Origin: an uncultured bacterium
GTDB taxonomy: Bacteria; Bacillota; Clostridia; Lachnospirales; Lachnospiraceae
DNA length: 64,000 bases
Assembly (NCBI GenBank): GCA_905215155.1
Contig: CAJMPJ010000001.1
Location: 62,001 to 126,000, forward strand
Direction of reading: 5' to 3'
Numbering within the stretch: position 1 is the first letter of the stretch; each line of letters starts with the position of its first letter. Positions 29,405-36,966 of the stretch are shown here, piece by piece. The notes below the pieces were generated by a model, which had not been told where the DNA came from, did no database searches, and was given only the letters and a program-made list of their open reading frames with translations. The position numbers were made by a program, and so were the translations under genes.

Positions 29405-30124
29405 ATGAGAATATACGTGGTAAAACCCGGGGATAGTGTGGACTCCATTGCAAGTGCGGAAGGGATACCGGTGGAAACCCTGGTCTATGATAACCAGATC
29501 AATCCTCCTTACCGCCTGGCAATCGGCCAGGCGCTTTATATTGCAGAGGACAGTCCTCCTGAGGATACGATTCCTCTTTATGTATTTGGCTATGCGTATC
29601 CCTTTATTGATTCGGATAATCTGGATAATACGCTCCCGTTTTTGACGGATCTTTATGTATTTTCCTATGGATTTACGGAAAATGGAGATCTGGTTCCTCC
29701 TGCGATTGACGATGACTGGATGATTGAACGGGCTTTGGGGGTGGGCGTGCGTCCGATCCTGACCCTGACGCCCCTTGGTCCTGACGGGAAATTCAACAAC
29801 AACCTGGTTTCGATCGTGGTACATAATCCTCAGGTCCAGCAGCGGCTGATCTGGAACCTGGGACTGACCATGCAGGAGAAGGGGTTTGGGGGCCTGGATA
29901 TTGATTTTGAATATATTATGGCTGATGACCGGCTGGCCTATGCGGATTTTGTCACCAGAACCACCCAGATTATGAACCAGTTTGGCTATCAGGTAACTCT
30001 GGCTCTTGCACCGAAGACTTCCGCCGATCAGCCCGGTCTTTTATATGAAGGCGTGGATTACGGGCTTCTTGGGGCCGCAGCCAACCGGGTGCTCTTGATG
30101 ACTTATGAGTGGGGATATACATAA
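29405..30124 (+). CDS. LysM-GH18 spore cortex hydrolase (SleL/YaaH-like), 5' segment of a gene split by an element
   Basis: The first 239 codons of a cortex-lytic type glycosidase. One LysM domain (2-46, IYVVKPGDSVDSIA...NQINPPYRLAIGQALYI) is followed by the GH18 barrel with catalytic motif GGLDIDFEY (D165, D167, E169). The frame stops artificially at TAA 30122-30124, immediately inside the inserted element. Joining 30123 to 33438 continues it in frame (GYT|YGPPMAVAP) to a 381-residue protein, a sensible full length for a one-LysM SleL/YaaH. Such enzymes act on muramic-lactam cortex during germination and are made in the mother cell. Unexcised, the catalytic barrel would be cut short and inactive. 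ATG at 29405 follows AAAGGAT. Confidence 0.9.
   Translation: MRIYVVKPGDSVDSIASAEGIPVETLVYDNQINPPYRLAIGQALYIAEDSPPEDTIPLYVFGYAYPFIDSDNLDNTLPFLTDLYVFSYGFTENGDLVPPAIDDDWMIERALGVGVRPILTLTPLGPDGKFNNNLVSIVVHNPQVQQRLIWNLGLTMQEKGFGGLDIDFEYIMADDRLAYADFVTRTTQIMNQFGYQVTLALAPKTSADQPGLLYEGVDYGLLGAAANRVLLMTYEWGYT
30116..30123 (+). repeat. Left attachment core
   Basis: TATACATA, identical to 33430-33437. ATGACTTATGA occurs 18 bases before this core start (30098-30108) and 23 bases before the right core (33407-33417), so the flanks are partly alike too. Confidence 0.8.
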
Positions 30125-30144
30125 GGACCTGTAAGCCGCAGGTA

Positions 30145-31701
30145 TCAATGGCTTTTTGGGAGCTTTGGGTAAAACTTTAAGGTGAAATTGGCCGTATTCC
30201 CTGCCCCTTTTTTATTTCGTTCTGTTTTTAAATATTCTATATGGTCTAAAACATTTTTAAGCATAAAGTTTCGGATTCTTATATCTTTTATTTCCCTGTA
30301 AACGTCAATGAAAGAAACTGATGACGGAAATACGTCTTTCTTTGCCAGTTTTGTTGCGGCAATCCGGTTCCGTTCTTCTTTTAAGTGCTCCAGTTCCTTT
30401 TTCAACGCCTCTTTTTGTGCTTCCAAAGTGCTGCGCCTCTCATTAAAAATCGCCGGGGAGTATATGCCCTGCTCCAATAAATCATAGGCGGCATTGAGTT
30501 GTTTTTTGGTCTTTTCGTATTTATCATTTATGTTATGAATGGAATCTTCCAGAACAGTCCGTGTGGCGTTGCTTTCTTCTTCCATATCTTCCGGCCAGTT
30601 TAGTTCGTACCCCCCGAACCATTCCTTTAAGCCTGCGAGCACCTGCTCTTCAATCAGGTAAAGGGGGGATGATATGTTGCTGCATTTTTTGTTGGGGCAG
30701 CGAAGAACGGCATGGGGCAGCCGGGCATTGTTTGATTGTCTGGTGAGAAGTGTGCCGCACCTTGCACAGTAGATCAGTCCGGACAGCGGATTTTGCAGAG
30801 CGGTTTCCGGGTTTTTGGGAAGGGGCTTTCGGGCCTTGATCGTTTGCACAAGGTCAAATTTTTCTTCTTCTATGATAGCCGGAAAACGTCCCTTTACCCG
30901 TTCGCAGTCCTTATCCTTTGGTCTGGATTCCACGATTCTTCCGTCAATGATCTGTTTTTGGACTTTTCGCCGCTGCCACCGCTGGTATCCGCAGTATACC
31001 GGATTGCCCAGGATATCACTCACGGTGGAGGCGGACCAGGATTTCCCGCTTGGGGAGGGGATATTCAGTTCATTTAACCGGTCCCTGATCTGATAACAGC
31101 CGAAAAAAGCATGGGTATAAAGCTCATAAATACAGGAGACGATTTTTGCTTCTTCCGGGATGATTTCCAGGGTATATCCTTTCTCTTCCTTATGTTTTAC
31201 TTTTTTGTACCCATAGGGAGCGGTTCCCGCAATGTACCAGCCATCCCGGAAAGCGGCGATGCGGCCTCTCTGGATTCTCCGGTTGATGGTCTTATATTCC
31301 CGGCGTGACATGAATAGGTTGAACTCAAAATATTCTTCGTCGAATTCATCGGCCGGATCGTAGGTCTTTAAGGGGGTGATGATCTTTGTGTTGCTGAATT
31401 TAAAGGCTTCTGCCACGGTTCCCTGGTCCTTGGTGTCGCCTCTGGCCAGACGTTCCACCTCCATGACAAGAACACCTTCCCACATGCCCTGCATGACTTC
31501 CAGCAGGGTTTGCTGCATTTTGGGGCGTGCGGAAATGGTTTCCCCGGATACCAGCTCTTTGTAAACGGCACCGATGGGAAGCTGCATTTTAGCCGCCAGT
31601 TCCTTAAGCAATTGTTCGTGGCGGGCCAGTGTTTCCCCCTCTCCCCGTGCTTCTGCTTCTTTATCTGCCCGGCTTTTACGCAAATACATGAGATATGACA
31701 T
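30145..31701 (-). CDS. Large serine recombinase (element integrase/excisionase)
   Basis: 518 residues. The N-terminal resolvase domain has catalytic Ser10 in YLRKSR and the arginine block EVERLARGDT. The recombinase domain (AAFRDGWYIAGTAPYGYKK... to NPVYCGYQRW) is followed by a zinc ribbon (YCARCG ... CPNKKC) and a C-terminal coiled coil, then a tail. This is a full set for directional strand exchange between att sites. It reads towards the left border, and its stop is 22 bases from the core repeat. AAGGAG precedes ATG at 31701. No sure promoter is seen upstream. The partner that reverses the reaction is not identified. Confidence 0.93.
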   Translation of the reverse strand: MSYLMYLRKSRADKEAEARGEGETLARHEQLLKELAAKMQLPIGAVYKELVSGETISARPKMQQTLLEVMQGMWEGVLVMEVERLARGDTKDQGTVAEAFKFSNTKIITPLKTYDPADEFDEEYFEFNLFMSRREYKTINRRIQRGRIAAFRDGWYIAGTAPYGYKKVKHKEEKGYTLEIIPEEAKIVSCIYELYTHAFFGCYQIRDRLNELNIPSPSGKSWSASTVSDILGNPVYCGYQRWQRRKVQKQIIDGRIVESRPKDKDCERVKGRFPAIIEEEKFDLVQTIKARKPLPKNPETALQNPLSGLIYCARCGTLLTRQSNNARLPHAVLRCPNKKCSNISSPLYLIEEQVLAGLKEWFGGYELNWPEDMEEESNATRTVLEDSIHNINDKYEKTKKQLNAAYDLLEQGIYSPAIFNERRSTLEAQKEALKKELEHLKEERNRIAATKLAKKDVFPSSVSFIDVYREIKDIRIRNFMLKNVLDHIEYLKTERNKKGAGNTANFTLKFYPKLPKSH

Positions 31702-31816
31702 GAGAGACTCCTTAAAATGTATATATAATCTTATGGCAGATCCCCGGTGAATAGTAGTGACTTAGGAAAGGTGTACAATCTTTATGGCATAGAATCTATG
31801 AAAAGGGGGCTGCAAA

Positions 31817-31990
31817 ATGGAGCATAAACCGGTAAAGGAAATGAAACAACAGGACACGACCTTTATTTTCTATGAGGATTGCTGTAAAGACACCACAGAA
31901 GGGGAGATCCGGGCTATTTTAGATCAAATTTCAAAAGAGGTGTTGCCGGCAATGAGGGCTGAATGGGATGTATCAAAAAATGAAATATGA
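31817..31990 (+). CDS. 57-aa ORF in the element; possible recombination directionality factor
   Basis: ATG at 31817 follows AAGGGGG and opens a 57-codon frame to TGA 31988-31990. The protein is acidic and mostly helical: TFIFYEDCCKDTTEGEIRAI, then LDQISKEVLPAMRAEW. It is divergent from the recombinase, with 115 bases between them. Size and position fit the small factors that turn serine integrases towards excision (SprB of SP-beta is about this size). No sequence family is recognised, so that role is a hypothesis. Confidence 0.55.
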   Translation: MEHKPVKEMKQQDTTFIFYEDCCKDTTEGEIRAILDQISKEVLPAMRAEWDVSKNEI

Positions 31991-31996
31991 AAATCT

Positions 31997-32026
31997 TTGA
32001 CAAAATATGGAAATACATGCTATGTT
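31997..32026 (+). promoter_or_regulatory. Promoter of the receiver-CheX gene pair
   Basis: TTGACA and TATGTT with an 18-base spacer, 56 bases before ATG 32083. Confidence 0.65.
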
Positions 32027-32082
32027 TATGGGAAGAAATTGGTTTTTTATTGAATTTTTAAATCAGGAGGATTTTTGCTTAT

Positions 32083-32946
32083 ATGGTTGGTACAAAAGTA
32101 GTAATCGTTGATGATTCCTCTTTCTCGATCGCCTATATCAAGGGAATTCTTGAAAAACATGGGCTTGAAGTCGTTGGGGAAGCAGGAACATTAGACAAAG
32201 TAAAAGAAGTGGTAAAAGAGAAAAACCCCCAGCTTGTAACCATGGATATGACATTGCCGGGAACGGATGGATTGGAATGTACACGGGCCATTCATGAAAT
32301 CAATAAAGATATTAAAGTAATTGTTATCAGCTCCATGATGGATGACGAAATTGTGAAAGCCGCCAGGGCGAATAAGGTTTCGGCTTACGTGCAGAAACCC
32401 ATTGATGAGGACAGCCTTGTGACTGCCATCAGCCGGGTGCTGGAATCGGATAAATTATATGAAGAGTTAATGGCTGAACACATGGGATCCTTTAAGGATG
32501 CCTTGATGGATGGGATTAACAAGATGACAAAAACACTGGTAAAATTTGAGGATAAATCTTCCTGTGATAAGGAATTTGAATCCAAAGGGCTGACCATTAT
32601 TGTTGGAATCATCGGAAAGTTTTCCGGCCGGATGCTGATTGATCTGGATATGGATACGGCCGGCAGATTGACGGCAGCCATTTTGAAAAAGGAAGACAAT
32701 TCAAACGATGAAGTGATCGCAGTGATGAGTGAGCTTACCAATATTATTTCCGGCAACGCCTGTTCCGTACTGAATAGGAAGAATCAGGCATTTGGACTGC
32801 GTGTGGCGCCTCCGACCATTATGCATGGTGAGAATGTCCACATAACCACTTCCGATTTTTACACCACTTCCGTCCATGCTGAAACAGTATACGGAGAGGT
32901 TCTTATTAACGTCGGATTTCAAAGGAGTGATGATCATTGGATGTAA
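32083..32946 (+). CDS. Response regulator fused to a CheX-like domain
   Basis: 287 residues. The CheY-like receiver at 5-120 has D10-D11, phosphoacceptor D55 (VTMDMTLPGTDG) and conserved K in YVQKPID. The CheX/CheC-like domain at about 150-285 carries the dephosphorylation helix E217-x-x-N220 (SELTNIISGNACSVLN). Such domains remove phosphate from CheY-type receivers, so the protein may control its own phosphorylation or bind a partner. AGGAGG is 12 bases before ATG, a long spacing. It overlaps the next gene by 10 bases. It lies within the intervening element, so it is either cargo or was trapped with it. Confidence 0.85.
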   Translation: MVGTKVVIVDDSSFSIAYIKGILEKHGLEVVGEAGTLDKVKEVVKEKNPQLVTMDMTLPGTDGLECTRAIHEINKDIKVIVISSMMDDEIVKAARANKVSAYVQKPIDEDSLVTAISRVLESDKLYEELMAEHMGSFKDALMDGINKMTKTLVKFEDKSSCDKEFESKGLTIIVGIIGKFSGRMLIDLDMDTAGRLTAAILKKEDNSNDEVIAVMSELTNIISGNACSVLNRKNQAFGLRVAPPTIMHGENVHITTSDFYTTSVHAETVYGEVLINVGFQRSDDHWM

Positions 32947-33398
32947 AATACATAAATCCTTTTGTACAGGCATTTTTTTCTGTAATGCCCCAACTAGGTT
33001 TTAACGAGATAAAAAAAGACGGAATCAGTCTCAAAGAGGACAACCTGACCAATTCCGGTGTGGTCATGACGGTGGGTATCGTTGGAGAGGTTAAGGGGAA
33101 TGTGGTATATTGTACGGATCTTGAAAACTCCAAAAAGATTGCGTCTGTGATGATGATGGGAGCGCCGGTGGAAGAATTTGATGAAATGGCACAGAGTGCA
33201 GTTTCCGAACTGGCCAATATGCTGACAGCCAATGCGGCTACATTTTTTTCTGAGATCGGAATCACCGTCGATATTTCAACTCCGACTCTGTTATACGGAA
33301 ACAATATATCCATAAAAATGAGTTCCAGCCAGGTGCTTTGTGTTAAGATGTCCGCAGATGGAATCCCCTTTGAGGTGAATATTTCCGTTGACAATTAA
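32937..33398 (+). CDS. cheX: CheX-like chemotaxis phosphatase
   Basis: 153 residues, a single CheX domain with motif E91-x-x-N94 (SELANMLTANA), the pair of residues that positions water for dephosphorylation of CheY-P. The start is TTG at 32937 behind AAAGGAG and overlaps the receiver-CheX gene, so the two are co-translated. The stop is 32 bases before the right core repeat. It probably forms a pair with the preceding protein. Confidence 0.85.
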   Translation: MDVKYINPFVQAFFSVMPQLGFNEIKKDGISLKEDNLTNSGVVMTVGIVGEVKGNVVYCTDLENSKKIASVMMMGAPVEEFDEMAQSAVSELANMLTANAATFFSEIGITVDISTPTLLYGNNISIKMSSSQVLCVKMSADGIPFEVNISVDN

Positions 33399-33429
33399 GG
33401 GCTTTTATGACTTATGACCTGACGGTTCC

Positions 33430-33437
33430 TATACATA
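33430..33437 (+). repeat. Right attachment core
   Basis: TATACATA, identical to the left core. The host gene resumes at 33438 with TGGCCC, completing codon TAT and then GGC. Confidence 0.8.
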
Positions 33438-33864
33438 TGGCCCCCCCATGGCGGTTGCGCCCATCAATATGGTGCGGAGAGTGGTGGAGTATGGTCTGAC
33501 GGAAATTCCTAAGGAAAAGATAAGTCTTGGAATCCCAAACTATGGCTATGACTGGCCGCTTCCTTATGAGAGAGGGGTCACCCGTGCCACCACCATCAAC
33601 AATCTGGAAGCCGTTCAGCTTGCCATTGAACATGGCGTGGAGATCCAGTTTGACGAGGTTGCCATGACCCCTTATTTCCGTTACTGGCAGTACGGGGTGC
33701 AGCATGAGGTTTGGTTTGAAGATGTCAGAAGCTATAAGGCAAAGTTTGATTTGATCAAGGAATTTGGACTGACCGGAGCCGGATACTGGCAGCTGATGCA
33801 GTTTTTCCGGGCCAACTGGTTATTGCTGGAACAGATGTTTGATATTAAAAAAGTAGGAGATTAA
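33438..33864 (+). CDS. 3' segment of the split LysM-GH18 cortex hydrolase
   Basis: Codons 240-381 of the reconstructed gene: YGPPMAVAPINMVRRVVEY, the C-terminal part of the GH18 barrel (SLGIPNYGYDW, YFRYWQYGVQHEVWFED and GAGYWQLMQFFRANWLLLEQMF). It cannot be made as a functional protein on its own; an internal ATG at 33448 lacks a ribosome site. The codon quality is intact with no decay, which argues that the rejoined gene is still under selection. A terminator follows the stop. Confidence 0.88.
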
Positions 33865-33918
33865 AAAAGCGTGCAGGGAGACGGGAAAAACCGGTGTCCT
33901 GCACGTTTTATTTTTTTA
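33863..33918 (+). terminator. Terminator of the GH18 gene
   Basis: CGTGCAGG pairs with CCTGCACG, followed by TTTTATTTTTTT. Confidence 0.85.
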
Positions 33919-33967
33919 GGCAAAAACGAATAAAATAAAAATGTTATGAATATTTATTAATTTTAAG

Positions 33968-33996
33968 TTGACAAGGGAGAATCAGGGTGCTATTAT
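33968..33996 (+). promoter_or_regulatory. Promoter of the methionine operon
   Basis: TTGACA and TATTAT with a 17-base spacer. The predicted start near 34003 puts the whole Met-rich leader ORF in the transcript. Confidence 0.85.
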
Positions 33997-34041
33997 ACCA
34001 ACAAAACTAGTATGTTAATGAGAATAAGATGGGAGCTTTAA

Positions 34042-34161
34042 ATGAAAAAGATGGCAAACACAGCAAACAAAAAATCCAATATGGTTATGAGCATGGCAAT
34101 GGTCATGTTTTTCATGTGCTGCGATTCTTTCCATTTTTTGAGCTCTCAGTCAGGTAAGTAA
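34042..34161 (+). CDS. Methionine-rich leader peptide (39 aa)
   Basis: ATG at 34042 follows GGGAG with a 6-base gap and opens 39 codons to TAA 34159-34161. Eight residues are Met (1, 4, 14, 16, 18, 20, 22, 25), six of them within 12 codons, followed by Cys26-Cys27. It lies between a strong promoter and a terminator-like hairpin, immediately before metN. A peptide of this composition fits a translation sensor: lack of charged Met-tRNA would stall the ribosome at codons 14-25 and change folding downstream. This is inferred from layout. No SAM riboswitch or T-box was seen in the leader. Confidence 0.75.
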   Translation: MKKMANTANKKSNMVMSMAMVMFFMCCDSFHFLSSQSGK

Positions 34162-34197
34162 AAAGGTACATATTTTTGTACGGTTTTACCATAGACC

Positions 34198-34229
34198 AGA
34201 AACGGGAGCCTTCGGGAGTCCGTTTTTTT
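34198..34229 (+). terminator. Attenuator hairpin between leader peptide and metN
   Basis: AGAAACGG and CCGTTTTTTTCT flank a small CC-TTC-GG tip, ending in seven T, 22 bases before the metN start. Upstream, GTACA/TGTAC (about 34167-34181) may form an alternative hairpin. An antiterminator pairing could not be settled by eye. Confidence 0.6.
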
Positions 34230-34250
34230 CTGTTTAAGGGAGGAATTAAA

Positions 34251-35297
34251 GTGATCGAACTTGAGAATATCTCTAAGGTTTTCGGAACCGGTGAGAGAAA
34301 AGTCCATGCCATTCAGGATGTATCCATCTCCATTGAGAAAGGGGAAATATTCGGCATCATCGGCTTTTCCGGAGCGGGAAAGTCCACACTGGTCCGATGC
34401 ATCAACTTGCTGGAGGTACCGACAAGCGGCAAAGTAAAGGTAGATGATAAGGAACTTACCGCTCTGTCACCCAAAGAACTGAGAGCGGCAAGAAAAGGGA
34501 TCGGAATGATTTTTCAGCATTTTAATCTGATGCCATCCCGAACGGTATTCGGAAATGTGGAATTTCCATTAAAGGGAAGCGGTATGAGCAAGACGGAAAA
34601 GGAGAAAAAGGTCCGGGAACTGTTACGGCTTGTGGATATCGGTGATAAAGAAAATGCCTATCCCAACCAGCTTTCCGGGGGACAGAAACAGAGAGTTGCC
34701 ATTGCCAGAGCGCTGGCCAATGATCCCAAGGTGCTTCTGTGCGATGAGGCGACCAGTGCTCTGGACCCGCAGACCACCAAATCCATTCTGCAGCTTTTGA
34801 AAAAGCTGAATCAGCAGCTGGGTATCACCGTAGTGGTCATCACCCATGAAATGGCGGTCATCAAGGAGATTTGCGGACGTGTGGCTGTTATGGAAAAGGG
34901 AAGGCTTGTGGAGGAAGGAGAAGTGTTCTCCATTTTTGCAAATCCCAAAGAGTCAGTGACCCGGGATTTTATCCGGACCACCTCCAATTTACAGAAGATC
35001 GAGGGCCTTTTGGCAGAGGATTCTCCGGTAACCAGGCTGAAACCGGGAGAGATGATTGTCCGTCTGTCTTATGTACAGAAAAACGTTTCGGAACCGCTCA
35101 TTTCCACCGTTTCAAGGACCTTTGGCATTGACTTAAACATCATATTTTCTGATATTGAGATCATTCAGGATGCACCCATCGGCGGCACGGTGGCCATTAT
35201 GAGCGGAGAACGGGAGCAGATAACAAAGGCCATGGAATATCTGAAAGAAAAAAATGTAGGCGTGGAGGTGATTAAAGATGCTGGAATTGCTTCATAG
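34251..35297 (+). CDS. metN: Methionine ABC transporter ATP-binding protein
   Basis: 348 residues from GTG at 34251 (GGGAGG). The frame is open upstream, but only across the attenuator. Walker A GFSGAGKST, signature [15 protein letters not shown] and Walker B VLLCDEATSALD are present. The C-terminal NIL domain at about 265-345 (MIVRLSYVQKNVSEPLIS...GTVAIMSGEREQI) binds methionine and gives trans-inhibition in MetN proteins. It powers uptake with MetI and MetQ encoded downstream. It overlaps metI by 20 bases. Confidence 0.95.
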   Translation: MIELENISKVFGTGERKVHAIQDVSISIEKGEIFGIIGFSGAGKSTLVRCINLLEVPTSGKVKVDDKELTALSPKELRAARKGIGMIFQHFNLMPSRTVFGNVEFPLKGSGMSKTEKEKKVRELLRLVDIGDKENAYPNQLSGGQKQRVAIARALANDPKVLLCDEATSALDPQTTKSILQLLKKLNQQLGITVVVITHEMAVIKEICGRVAVMEKGRLVEEGEVFSIFANPKESVTRDFIRTTSNLQKIEGLLAEDSPVTRLKPGEMIVRLSYVQKNVSEPLISTVSRTFGIDLNIIFSDIEIIQDAPIGGTVAIMSGEREQITKAMEYLKEKNVGVEVIKDAGIAS

Positions 35298-35958
35298 TAT
35301 AATACCAAATGTTATGGGAAAGCTTCCCACCTTTTATGAGGCCATTATTGATACGCTGATTATGGCGTTCTGGTCCGGTTCCATTTCCTTTCTTCTGGGT
35401 ATGATTTTTGGTGTTACCATCACCGTGACCAGGCCCTCCGGGATTTTGGAGCATAAGGGAGTATTTCAGGTCCTTGATAAGGTGATTAATTTCTTCCGTT
35501 CCATTCCATTTATCATTCTTCTGACGGGTGTTATGCCGGTTTCCAGATTGATTATGGGAACGGCCATCGGTGTGGAGGGTGCCATTGTTCCGCTTGTATT
35601 TGGAACGGTCCCGTTTTTTGCCCGGCAGATCGAAAGTGCGCTGGCAGAGATTGACCGTGGATTGGTGGAAGCGGCTCTTTCCATGGGGAAAAGTCCTATG
35701 GAAATCATTTTCCGTGTTTACTTACGGGAAAGCATTGCCGGCATTGCCCGAAGCACCACCATTACTGCCATCAGCCTTCTTGGTCTGACGGCCATGGCTG
35801 GAGCGGTAGGTGCAGGAGGATTGGGGGATTATGCCATCCGTTACGGGCATGACCGGAATCAGACGGATGTGACATATGTAACCATTCTGGTGCTGGTTCT
35901 CATGGTAAGCATCATACAGATCATCGGGAATCAGATTGTAAAAAAGAACACTCATTGA
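35278..35958 (+). CDS. metI: Methionine ABC transporter permease
   Basis: 226 residues with five or six membrane helices. The EAA loop that docks to the ATPase is EAALSMGKSPMEIIFRVYLRE. LIVAQ-type MetI wording (GLTAMAGAVGAGGLGDYAIRYG) is clear. It overlaps the end of metN, so the two are coupled. A 27-base gap with AAAGGAGG leads to the next gene. Confidence 0.95.
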   Translation: MLELLHSIIPNVMGKLPTFYEAIIDTLIMAFWSGSISFLLGMIFGVTITVTRPSGILEHKGVFQVLDKVINFFRSIPFIILLTGVMPVSRLIMGTAIGVEGAIVPLVFGTVPFFARQIESALAEIDRGLVEAALSMGKSPMEIIFRVYLRESIAGIARSTTITAISLLGLTAMAGAVGAGGLGDYAIRYGHDRNQTDVTYVTILVLVLMVSIIQIIGNQIVKKNTH

Positions 35959-35985
35959 TAGGTTTAGGATTAAAGGAGGCAGGAA

Positions 35986-36945
35986 ATGGAACTTCAGAAA
36001 AGAAAGATTATCATTGTAGGTGCAGGTCATGTTGGCTCCCATGCGGGATATGCTCTAATTTCCCAGGGGCTTTGTGAGGAAATCGTTTATATAGACATTG
36101 ACAGGAAAAAGGCGGCGGCCCAGGCCATGGATTTATTTGATGCCACGGTCTATCTGCCGAAACGGTGTCTGGTCAGGGCAGGAGATTATACGGATGCCAA
36201 AGACGCGGATCTGCTTATCGTGGCAGCAGGACCTTTGCCGGATATGAGCAAGGGCCAGACCAGAATGGATACGTTAAGCCAGACCATTGCCATCATAAAG
36301 GACGTAGTGGAAAACATACGCACCTCTGGGTTTGAAGGAATCATATTAAATATTTCCAATCCTGCGGATGTGGTGACCCATTATATCCAGCACGCACTTG
36401 ATTATCCGGTGAAAAAGATTCTTTCGACCAGCACCACCCTGGACAGCGCAAGACTTCGGAGAGCGATTTCAGAAGCCATTGGAGTGGATCAGAAGTCCAT
36501 TCTGGCCTACGCGCTTGGGGAACACGGAGAGAGCCAGATGGCCGCGTGGTCCGCAGTAACCATCGGTGGAAAGCCCCTTTCCCAGCTTCAGAAGGAACAG
36601 CCGGAAACCTATGGGGCTCTTGATTTAAAAGCCATAGCAGCAGAAGGAAAGGCAGGAGGCTGGCATATTCTGGCTGGAAAAGGCTCTACGGAATTCGGCA
36701 TCGGCGCAGCCATTGCGGAGGTCGTGCGTGCGTTGTTTGGGGATGAGAACCGGATTTTACCCGTATCAACACTTCTTACGGGTCAATATGGGGAAACGGA
36801 TGTTTACGCGAGTGTTCCTTCGGTTTTAAACCGTCATGGTGTGGCGGAAGTGATCGAACTTGCATTAACAAAAGAAGAACTGGAAGAATTTCATAAGTCC
36901 TGTCAGACCATGAAAGAAAATTTTGAACTGGCACTTACTTTATAA
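35986..36945 (+). CDS. L-2-hydroxyacid dehydrogenase (L-lactate / L-2-hydroxyisocaproate type)
   Basis: 319 residues of the lactate/malate dehydrogenase family. The NAD-binding G-x-G-x-x-G is at 12-17 (GAGHVGS), with acidic YIDID ending strand 2. Substrate arginine is in STTLDSARLRR and catalytic His in ALGEHGESQ. The active-site loop (AGPLPDMSKGQTRMDTL) departs from true lactate dehydrogenase and is closer to L-2-hydroxyisocaproate dehydrogenase, which accepts bulky aliphatic side chains. Placed between metI and metQ, a likely substrate pair is 4-methylthio-2-oxobutyrate and its hydroxy acid. That assignment is inference. Confidence 0.82.
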   Translation: MELQKRKIIIVGAGHVGSHAGYALISQGLCEEIVYIDIDRKKAAAQAMDLFDATVYLPKRCLVRAGDYTDAKDADLLIVAAGPLPDMSKGQTRMDTLSQTIAIIKDVVENIRTSGFEGIILNISNPADVVTHYIQHALDYPVKKILSTSTTLDSARLRRAISEAIGVDQKSILAYALGEHGESQMAAWSAVTIGGKPLSQLQKEQPETYGALDLKAIAAEGKAGGWHILAGKGSTEFGIGAAIAEVVRALFGDENRILPVSTLLTGQYGETDVYASVPSVLNRHGVAEVIELALTKEELEEFHKSCQTMKENFELALTL

Positions 36946-36966
36946 GGAAAAACAATGGAGGAAACG

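Larger units (their letters stand above)
30116..33437. mobile_element. 3.3-kb serine-recombinase intervening element inside the GH18 gene
   Basis: The DNA between two copies of TATACATA (30116-30123 and 33430-33437) separates two halves of one gene. Deleting one copy with the intervening DNA (3,314 bp) restores the reading frame without any base gained or lost. Contents: large serine recombinase (-) next to the left border, 57-aa ORF (+), receiver-CheX protein (+) and CheX (+) next to the right border. The reconstructed circle junction GGTTCC-TATACATA-AGGACC is a near-palindrome, as expected of an att site. The layout matches skin-type elements excised during sporulation; this role is inference. 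No phage structural genes are present. Confidence 0.88.

Noticed and set aside
29366-29824. 152-codon minus-strand frame opposite the LysM-GH18 start
   Set aside because: Shadow of the catalytic gene; composition is repetitive (I, R, K) and there is no ribosome site.
29405-33864. Simple pseudogene explanation for the split GH18 gene
   Set aside because: Both halves are undamaged and rejoin in frame exactly at a direct repeat beside a recombinase. Random decay would not give this.
34003-34250. SAM riboswitch or T-box before metN
   Set aside because: No T-box sequence (TGGNACCGCG type) and no SAM-I core with its kink-turn and pseudoknot pieces was found in the short leader.
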